Positions 5,438 through 9,754 of a stretch of DNA of 9,754 nucleotides are shown in pieces. A program made the translations under genes and the position numbers. This DNA comes from Candidatus Falkowiibacteriota bacterium (lineage in GTDB: Bacteria; Patescibacteriota; Patescibacteriia; Patescibacteriales; SZUA-104), in NCBI GenBank assembly GCA_027020105.1, contig JALUVW010000073.1, positions 1 through 9,754 on the forward strand, given 5' to 3'. The notes under the pieces are model-generated. The model was not told the DNA's origin. It did not search any database and saw only the letters and a program-made list of their open reading frames with translations. Positions within the stretch are counted from its first letter, which is position 1, and every line of letters starts with the position of its first letter.

Positions 5438-5461
5438 TTTTTTCCGGTTATTTGCTATAGA
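5433..5461 (+). promoter_or_regulatory. Promoter facing the hairpin RNA and 3D-domain gene
   Basis: TTGACT (5433-5438), a 17-bp spacer and TATAGA (5456-5461) form a good sigma-70-like promoter, predicting a start near 5468, just before the strong hairpin at 5477-5526. Confidence 0.65.
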
Positions 5462-5467
5462 TTATAG

Positions 5468-5528
5468 CCAAGAGTTAAAAATTCCTATCATGCTTGTCAG
5501 TTACGCTGGCGAGGATAGGAATTTTTTT
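5468..5528 (+). ncRNA. Short hairpin RNA or transcription attenuator ahead of the 3D-domain gene
   Basis: Starting about 10 nt after the predicted transcription start, AAAAATTCCTATC (5477-5489) pairs perfectly with GATAGGAATTTTT (5514-5526). Inside, after a 3-nt bulge, CTTGTCAG pairs with CTGGCGAG (8 bp including two G-U) around the loop TTACG. The hairpin ends in T7 (5522-5528). The result is a promoter followed at once by a 21-bp bulged stem and a terminator-like tail, about 60 nt in all. This fits a small RNA, or an attenuator that must be read through to reach the gene starting at 5567. The stem is also followed by T5 on the other strand. Confidence 0.5.
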
Positions 5529-5566
5529 ATTTGCGTTTGCTCCCGCGAGGGCCGGCAACACAATAT

Positions 5567-6109
5567 ATGGAAGCGTTAAAACAAAACCATAACAGAATAA
5601 TTTCGCCAAAAAAAGCCAAAAAGCTGATTATTTTCCTTATTTTCGTGCTTTTCTTTGACTTTTTCTTGTTTCCTATGCCGGTGATGGCCGCCAAAAAGGA
5701 AAAAAAAGTTAATAATGTTGAAAAAACGGCGGAAAATAGCGGCGCGCCGGCAGGCGATATTCAGGATAATTCGTCCGTAAAGAAGGGCGTCGCGGTAAAA
5801 AGCGTGAGTCTGCGCGTAATGACGGCGTATAACTCGGAGCCGGGCCAAACCGACAATTCTCCGTGTATTACGGCCAGCGGCTTTAATGTGTGCGAACACG
5901 GCGTTGAAGACACGGTGGCGGCTAATTTTTTGCCTTTTGGAACCAAGGTCAGGATGCCGGAATTATACGGAGACAGGATTTTTGTCGTGCGCGACAGGAT
6001 GAATTCCCGTTATCAAAACAGAGTGGATATTTGGATGATCAATAAAGCCGACGCCATACGCTTCGGCGTTAAAACCGTTAAAATGGAAGTGCTGGCTTCG
6101 GACGGATAG
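5567..6109 (+). CDS. Secreted 3D-domain protein (double-psi beta-barrel, cell-wall-associated)
   Basis: Counted from the ATG at 5567, the protein has 180 aa. Residues 1-18 are basic and 19-40 a strongly hydrophobic Ile/Phe/Leu core ending PMPVMAA, so a signal peptide or anchor is clear. A Lys-rich, low-complexity linker (42-80) follows. Residues 84-177 match the 3D domain of MltA- and YocH/YabE-like proteins: the MTAYNS strand, the ITASG loop, VAANFLPFGTKVRMPELYGD, VVRDRMN and RVDIWM, with the three family aspartates most likely D136, D143 and D154. This domain is linked to peptidoglycan lysis or binding. C100 and C109 could form a disulfide. Upstream in-frame TTG codons (5531, 5537) would add residues that are neither hydrophobic nor family-like, so the ATG is preferred, although its SD is weak. 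A terminator follows at 6221-6247. Confidence 0.85.
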   Translation: MEALKQNHNRIISPKKAKKLIIFLIFVLFFDFFLFPMPVMAAKKEKKVNNVEKTAENSGAPAGDIQDNSSVKKGVAVKSVSLRVMTAYNSEPGQTDNSPCITASGFNVCEHGVEDTVAANFLPFGTKVRMPELYGDRIFVVRDRMNSRYQNRVDIWMINKADAIRFGVKTVKMEVLASDG

Positions 6110-6116
6110 GAGAGGG

Positions 6117-6194
6117 CCGCCGCCAATACGGTTTCCTCGGGATTTTTTCGGTTAAATCGCTCGTAAAAACGGGGATTAAAAAAATTGGCGGCGG
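6117..6194 (+). repeat. Long-range inverted repeat in the 3' region of the 3D-domain gene
   Basis: CCGCCGCCAAT (6117-6127) and ATTGGCGGCGG (6184-6194) are perfect 11-bp reverse complements 56 bp apart, starting 8 bp after the TAG of the 3D-domain gene. They lie in the transcribed 3' region before the terminator and may fold the mRNA end. I see no gene in 6110-6279. Confidence 0.5.
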
Positions 6195-6220
6195 TTCGGC
6201 CGGCGTCAAAATATTCGGGG

Positions 6221-6247
6221 CTATGCGGAGCGCGGCATAGTTTTTTT
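6221..6247 (+). terminator. Rho-independent terminator after the 3D-domain gene
   Basis: CTATGC (6221-6226) pairs with GCATAG (6235-6240) around an 8-nt loop and is followed directly by T7 (6241-6247). The stem is short, but the position at the end of a gene and just before a new promoter supports it. Confidence 0.65.
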
Positions 6248-6249
6248 GT

Positions 6250-6278
6250 TTGCAAAAACAAGGGAAGTAGGATAGAAT
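6250..6278 (+). promoter_or_regulatory. Candidate promoter of the tyrS unit
   Basis: TTGCAA (6250-6255), a 17-bp spacer and TAGAAT (6273-6278) lie right after the terminator. Transcription would start near 6285, about 54 nt before the tyrS ATG. In that case the small frame at 6280 would lose its own start codon. Confidence 0.5.
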
Positions 6279-6279
6279 A

Positions 6280-6342
6280 ATGATAGAAAACGATTTTTTT
6301 AAAGAAGCGGACGGGTCAAACAAGGCTTCGCCAAACATATGA
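6280..6342 (+). CDS. Possible 20-codon leader frame overlapping the tyrS start
   Basis: An ATG at 6280 opens a 20-codon frame (MIENDFFKEADGSNKASPNI) that ends in TGA at 6340-6342, overlapping the tyrS ATG (6339-6341) as ATGA. A weak AGGA lies 7 nt upstream of its start. tyrS has no SD of its own, so a translated leader with termination-reinitiation would explain its expression. It has no tyrosine codon, so it is not a classic attenuation peptide. The competing promoter reading puts the transcript start after its ATG, so this stays uncertain. Confidence 0.3.
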   Translation: MIENDFFKEADGSNKASPNI

Positions 6343-7547
6343 CGAAAATTATTACCGATGAAAATAAAATAAACGAAATTTTAACGCGGGGAACGGTTGA
6401 CGTGATTGTCAGGAATGACATTAAAAAAAAATTATTAAGCGGCAAACGATTGCGGGTTAAATACGGAATTGATCCGACCGGACCCAAAATCCATTTGGGC
6501 AGGGCGTCCACTTTGAGAAAGCTTGCCAAATTTCAAGAGTTGGGGCATAAAGCGGTTTTGATTATCGGCGACTTTACGGCAATGATCGGCGACGCTTCGG
6601 ACAAAGACGAGGAACGGCCGATGTTGACGCGCGAACAGGTCCAGGAAAATATGAGGGGATACTTAAAGCAAATCGGCGGCATAATTGATGTTGAAAAATC
6701 CGAAATTCGTTACAACAGCGATTGGTTTTCAAAGATGAATTATTATGACATCTGCAAGCAGGCGAATGTTTTTTCAATCGCCCAGATTTTGGACAGAGAA
6801 AATTTTTCCAAACGCTTCAAGGCCGGCGAAAGAATCACTTTGCGCGAAACATTGTATCCGTTAATGCAGGGATACGACAGCGTGGCGGTTGAAGCGGATA
6901 TTGAAATAGGGGGAAGCGATCAGCTGTTTAATGTTTTGGCGGGAAGAGAATTGCAGCGGCTTTACGGGCAGGAGCCGCAAAACATTATCACTTTTAAACT
7001 TTTAAACGGCGTTGACGGGCGGAAAATGAGCACCAGTTGGGGCAATGTTATTTGCGTGGCCGACGACCCCAAAGACATATACGGCAAAATAATGTCTATG
7101 AACGACTCAATGATTACGGAATATTTTGAGCTTTGCACGGACATTCCTTTGGAGCGGATACGGGAAATGGAAAATGAAATGAAAAACGATAAAGTAAATC
7201 CGAGGGATTTAAAAATGGAATTGGCGCGCGAGGTTGTGGGCATTTATCACGGAGAAAAGAAAGCGAGAGAGGCGGAGGAGTATTTCGTGAAGACGGTGCG
7301 AAAAAAAGAAATACCGGATTCAATCGTCAATTACAAATTGTCAATCAGCGGTCGAAAGCTGGTTGATTTGCTGGTTGACACAAAATTGGCGAGCTCTAAG
7401 AGCGAGGCGCGGAGATTGATTCGGCAGAGGGGCGTTAAGGTCGGCGGAAAGGTTGTTGAGGATATTGACGCGGAAGTCAAGCCGACCAAAGAAGGCGTGA
7501 TAATCCGGAAAGGAAAAAGAGGGTTTGTCAGAGTGATTAAAGCGTGA
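6339..7547 (+). CDS. tyrS: Tyrosyl-tRNA synthetase
   Basis: A 402-aa class I aminoacyl-tRNA synthetase that charges tRNA-Tyr in the cytoplasm. The Rossmann catalytic domain begins with VKYGIDPTGPKIHLGR, where HLGR (52-55) is the HIGH-motif version of the TyrZ-type branch. LIIGDFTAMIGD follows at 74-85 and the tyrosine-pocket region YPLMQGYDSVAVEADIEIGG at about 173-192. The second signature is KMSTS (229-233), a variant of KMSKS with Thr at the fourth place. An S4 RNA-binding domain closes the protein (about 335-400: KLVDLLVDTKLASSKSEARR...). Length is normal for this branch. There is no clear SD before the ATG. The next gene starts one base after the TGA, so the two are coupled. Confidence 0.97.
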   Translation: MTKIITDENKINEILTRGTVDVIVRNDIKKKLLSGKRLRVKYGIDPTGPKIHLGRASTLRKLAKFQELGHKAVLIIGDFTAMIGDASDKDEERPMLTREQVQENMRGYLKQIGGIIDVEKSEIRYNSDWFSKMNYYDICKQANVFSIAQILDRENFSKRFKAGERITLRETLYPLMQGYDSVAVEADIEIGGSDQLFNVLAGRELQRLYGQEPQNIITFKLLNGVDGRKMSTSWGNVICVADDPKDIYGKIMSMNDSMITEYFELCTDIPLERIREMENEMKNDKVNPRDLKMELAREVVGIYHGEKKAREAEEYFVKTVRKKEIPDSIVNYKLSISGRKLVDLLVDTKLASSKSEARRLIRQRGVKVGGKVVEDIDAEVKPTKEGVIIRKGKRGFVRVIKA

Positions 7548-7548
7548 T

Positions 7549-8004
7549 ATGAAACTTCCAGGAAACAAGAAAAAACTTGACGAAATTTTCAGAAGCGCGG
7601 AAGCTCCGGAGGTTTCGGAGTTTAACGGCGAGTACGAGGTTGATATGCTGACCGGATTGCCGAGCCTGAAAAAAATATCTCACCGCAAGAAATTTTACGA
7701 GCGAGACGGAAAAATTTCGGGATACAACATTGTTTTTAAAAATTTGAAATGGGGGCGGTTTTTTCTGGAAGAGGGAGCTTGCGAAGATATGGGTTCGCCG
7801 CGAACAATAAACCCCGTTAGACGCGAGTTATCTAACGGGGTAAAGATAAACTATAACAGAGGCGAGAATTCTTTTTTAACAAAACATATAAGAGACTTCG
7901 TAAGGCGCGTGGAGAGGGATAAATTATATTTGGGCCGGTTTTATTACAAGCTTGGAAAAAAATTATTGTTTTTAGGATATTTTTCGCTGAAAAAGATAAA
8001 GTGA
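7549..8004 (+). CDS. Conserved-looking protein of unknown function (151 aa) coupled to tyrS
   Basis: It starts one base after the tyrS stop (TGATATG) without an SD, so translation probably depends on reinitiation from tyrS. The product is soluble and basic, without signal peptide or membrane helix. It reads as a beta-rich fold: FNGEYEVDMLTGLPSL, HRKKFYERDGKISGYNIVF, WGRFFLEEG, then VKINYNRGENSFLTKHIRDFVRRV, KLYLGRFYYKLGKK and FLGYFSLKKI. A small beta-barrel of lipocalin type is a guess only; I do not recognise the family. Residues 84-97 (PRTINPVRRELSNG) interrupt what looks like a continuous strand-loop and are encoded by an inserted palindrome with 11-bp arms. The frame stays open, so the protein is probably still made. 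Confidence 0.8.
   Translation: MKLPGNKKKLDEIFRSAEAPEVSEFNGEYEVDMLTGLPSLKKISHRKKFYERDGKISGYNIVFKNLKWGRFFLEEGACEDMGSPRTINPVRRELSNGVKINYNRGENSFLTKHIRDFVRRVERDKLYLGRFYYKLGKKLLFLGYFSLKKIK
7811..7841. repeat. In-frame palindromic element (CCCCGTTA type) inside the 151-aa gene
   Basis: ACCCCGTTAGA (7811-7821) and TCTAACGGGGT (7831-7841) are perfect reverse complements around a 9-nt loop. It encodes NPVRRELSNGV. The core CCCCGTTA/TAACGGGG is shared with the pair at 424-518 in rlmN. In rlmN the core is read ..C CCG TTA, here ..C CCC GTT A.., so the frames differ and the likeness is at DNA level. Confidence 0.75.
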
Positions 8005-8011
8005 TTCAAAT

Positions 8012-8055
8012 CTTCTGCCGCGGACGCCTCTCGCGAGAGGCGTCCGCGGTAGAAG
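8012..8055. repeat. Long palindrome (perfect 32-bp core) between the 151-aa gene and argS
   Basis: 8018-8049 reads identically on both strands, centred between 8033 and 8034. The stem extends outward to 8012 and 8055 with one G-U, giving 22-bp arms and practically no loop. It begins 8 bp after the stop of the 151-aa gene. Just after it, GCGGTAGAA is directly repeated (8046-8054, 8055-8063) and T7 follows (8064-8070). Confidence 0.85.
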
Positions 8056-8070
8056 CGGTAGAATTTTTTT
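8013..8070 (+). terminator. Terminator- or attenuator-like structure directly before argS
   Basis: Besides the palindrome, TTCTGCCGC (8013-8021) can pair with the second GCGGTAGAA (8055-8063; one G-U), placing a closed stem right before T7 (8064-8070). The T-tract ends 2 nt before the argS ATG. It may end the tyrS transcript or control read-through into argS. I see no promoter between it and argS. Confidence 0.45.
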
Positions 8071-8072
8071 AT

Positions 8073-9754
8073 ATGTACGCGTTAGAAAAAATAAAACAAA
8101 ATATAGCCAAAGAAATAAACAAGGCGCTTGGAAACGACATTGTTCAAGCGTCTGATTTGATTTTTCCGCCCAATCCCGAGTTCGGCGATTTAAGCCTGCC
8201 TTGTTTCGGACTGTTTAAAGCGTTCGGGACGCTCCCGAACGTCCCGAACGCTCCCCGTTCTCCGGTTGAAGCCGCGAGCTGGCTGGTCGGGAAAATAAAG
8301 ACGAATGAAATGTTGTCATCCGTAAAAACAGCCGGGCCTTATTTGAATTTTGTTTTAAATAAAAATTATTTGGCCGAGAACGTGATTAAAGAGATTGAGA
8401 AGAAGAAAGAAAAGTATGGGGAGAACAAGACCGGAAAAAACAAAAAAGTAATGGTTGAATATTCCAACGCCAATACGCATAAAGAATACCATATCGGGCA
8501 TTTGCGCAATATTTGCTACGGCGACGCGGTAAATAAAATTTTATCCGCCAACGGACATAAATCCATTCCGGTTTCATATATTAACGATTTCGGAATTCAT
8601 GTGGCGAAAACCCTGTGGGCGTATGAAGAATTTTTTAAAGACAAAACATTGCCGGAAAACAAAGGTTATTTTTTGGGGCAAGTTTACGTAAAAGCGGCGC
8701 GGGAATTGGAGAAAAACGAGACCGCCAAGCGGCTGGTCGCCGCGATGATGAAAAAAATAGAATCAAGGAGCGGCGACGAATACGAATTATGGAAAAAAAC
8801 AAGAAAGTGGAGCATCGCGCAGTTTGATAAAATTTATAAAGAGCTGGGCGTCAAATTTGAGCGTATTTTTTACGAAAGCGAGGTTATTGAAAAAGGGATG
8901 AGGCTGGTTGAGTATCTGTACGAGAAAAGAGTGTTGACCAAGAGCGACGGAGCGATTATCGCGGATTTGAATAAATACGATCTGGGCGTCTTGGTGTTTC
9001 TGCGTTCGGACGGAACGGCCCTTTACCCGGTGGCGGATTTGGCGCTGGCCGAAGAAAAACTCAAAAAATACAAGCCGAGCAAATCAATTTATGTCGTTGA
9101 TATAAGGCAGGGGCGATACTTTAAGCAATTATTCAAAGTATTGGAACTGATGGGGCATAAACAGGAAATGAAGCATTTGGGATATGAATTCGTGAAACTG
9201 CCTTCCGGAATGATGTCGTCAAGAACCGGCAATGTCGTTACTTATGAAGAATTAAGGGAGCGGGCGATGGAGAAGGCGGCGCGAGAGACAAAAAAAAGGC
9301 ACAAAGATTGGAGCGAAAAGAAAATCAAGCAAGCGGCGGGAAGCATCGTCAACGGAGCGATTAAATTTGAAATGATAAAAGTGAGCGCCAATCAAGTTAT
9401 TACGTTTGACATAGACAAGGCCTTGCGGTTTGAGGGGTACACGGCGGCGTATTTGCAATATACTTACGCGAGGATACAAAGCATAGTTAAAAAAAGCTCA
9501 AAGCTCAAAGTTCAAAGCTCAAAGCCGCAACTTAAAACTCAAAACTTGAAAGAGGCGAAAGAATATGAAATTATTATGAAGCTGGCGAAGTATCCGGACG
9601 CGGTTTTAAAGGCGGGCAAAAATTATGATCCCGCGGAGATTGCCAAGTATTTATTTGAACTGGCCCGTGATTTTAACGACTATTATCACAGCGTTCCCGT
9701 TTTAAAGGCGGAAAAAGATATTATGGAGGCGAGATTGGTTCTAATAAACGCCGT
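8073..9754 (+). CDS. argS: Arginyl-tRNA synthetase, 3' end cut by the window
   Basis: Class I synthetase for tRNA-Arg; 560 codons are visible and open to the window edge. By comparison with the family only a few tens of residues are missing. The N-terminal tRNA-binding domain contains NPEFGDLSLP. The HIGH signature is intact (HIGH at 140-143 in YSNANTHKEYHIGHLRN). The second signature is the degenerate MMSSRTGN (380-387), as is common in ArgRS. The anticodon-binding helical domain begins near ALRFEGYTAAYLQYTYARI and continues to HSVPVLKAEKDIMEARLVLINA. There are two unusual insertions. About 11 residues (50-60, AFGTLPNVPNA) come from a perfect 13-bp inverted repeat. A Ser/Lys/Gln/Leu-rich loop at about 474-493 comes from a heptamer repeat. 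No SD precedes the ATG, which stands 2 nt after a T7 tract. Identification is firm. Confidence 0.96.
   Translation, partial: MYALEKIKQNIAKEINKALGNDIVQASDLIFPPNPEFGDLSLPCFGLFKAFGTLPNVPNAPRSPVEAASWLVGKIKTNEMLSSVKTAGPYLNFVLNKNYLAENVIKEIEKKKEKYGENKTGKNKKVMVEYSNANTHKEYHIGHLRNICYGDAVNKILSANGHKSIPVSYINDFGIHVAKTLWAYEEFFKDKTLPENKGYFLGQVYVKAARELEKNETAKRLVAAMMKKIESRSGDEYELWKKTRKWSIAQFDKIYKELGVKFERIFYESEVIEKGMRLVEYLYEKRVLTKSDGAIIADLNKYDLGVLVFLRSDGTALYPVADLALAEEKLKKYKPSKSIYVVDIRQGRYFKQLFKVLELMGHKQEMKHLGYEFVKLPSGMMSSRTGNVVTYEELRERAMEKAARETKKRHKDWSEKKIKQAAGSIVNGAIKFEMIKVSANQVITFDIDKALRFEGYTAAYLQYTYARIQSIVKKSSKLKVQSSKPQLKTQNLKEAKEYEIIMKLAKYPDAVLKAGKNYDPAEIAKYLFELARDFNDYYHSVPVLKAEKDIMEARLVLINA
8219..8252. repeat. 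In-frame palindrome (13-bp arms) inside argS
   Basis: AGCGTTCGGGACG (8219-8231) and CGTCCCGAACGCT (8240-8252) are perfect reverse complements with an 8-nt loop. The loop holds a further TCCCGAAC overlap (8233-8240) that can pair with GTTCGGGA (8222-8229) instead. The element encodes the extra residues AFGTLPNVPNA in the N-terminal domain and leaves the frame intact. Confidence 0.75.
9493..9552 (+). repeat. Heptamer tandem repeat (AAAGCTC) inside argS
   Basis: AAAGCTC occurs at 9493, 9500 and 9514, with AAAGTTC at 9507 and a partial unit at 9521-9524. Degenerate units (AAAACTC, AAAACTT) continue to about 9552. Because 7 is not a multiple of 3 the repeat is read in shifting phase, giving a Ser/Lys/Leu/Gln loop. 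It lies just after the YARIQSIV helix of the anticodon-binding domain, a length-variable place in ArgRS. Confidence 0.8.

Noticed and set aside
5490..5579. 29-codon leader frame before the 3D-domain gene
   Set aside because: No SD, its start lies inside a strong hairpin, and the residues show no motif; listed only as a remark in the hairpin finding.
8073..9754. Possibility that the two argS insertions inactivate the gene
   Set aside because: The frame is open throughout, both signatures are intact and the insertions fall in loop regions, so it is called functional.

Overview
The window looks like a piece of a Patescibacteria (Candidate Phyla Radiation) genome, most likely Parcubacteria-like. 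This is inferred from gene content and style: a short secreted two-helix pilin of the CPR 'T4SS pilin' kind, small membrane proteins, genes packed 1-15 bp apart, several genes without a Shine-Dalgarno (SD), and lineage-typical insertions in conserved enzymes. TGA is used as a stop (tyrS and the gene after it), so this is code 11, not the SR1/Gracilibacteria UGA-glycine code. No mobile-element enzyme, CRISPR array, rRNA or tRNA was found.

Layout. 3-1139 (+): rlmN, a 23S rRNA/tRNA adenine-C2 methyltransferase with a loop insertion. 1127-1282 (-): a 156-bp fragment of a second pilin gene that overlaps the rlmN stop. 1330-2067 (-): an AT-rich pair, a 56-aa small protein with a strong SD followed 9 bp later by a GNAT acetyltransferase. 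2253-2636 (-): the intact pilin with its own promoter. 2734-5174 (-): a coupled two-gene operon, a multi-spanning SPFH/band-7 protein and a five-helix membrane protein with a soluble tail, ending in a clear terminator. 5175-5566: a rich regulatory interval with a palindrome bearing the -35 boxes of two divergent promoters, a long foldable leader on the SPFH side and a hairpin RNA/attenuator on the other side. 5567-6109 (+): a secreted 3D-domain (cell-wall-associated) protein and terminator. 6339-9754 (+): tyrS, an unknown 151-aa gene and argS (cut by the window end), which may form one unit.

The most unusual theme is palindromic DNA placed inside genes without breaking them. Inverted repeats of 11-13 bp per arm sit in frame in rlmN, the 353-aa membrane protein, the 151-aa protein and argS, and a perfect 32-bp palindrome lies just before argS. 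The rlmN and 151-aa elements share the core CCCCGTTA...TAACGGGG but are read in different frames. That argues for an inserted DNA element rather than shared protein ancestry, by analogy with Rickettsia palindromic elements. argS also carries a heptamer (AAAGCTC) tandem repeat in frame. Second is the pilin duplication, in which all six base differences are synonymous. Third is the SPFH operon, with a non-NfeD partner, a possible gene fusion with a retained internal start, and an attenuator-like leader.

All functional calls rest on reading the sequence; no search or folding program was run.
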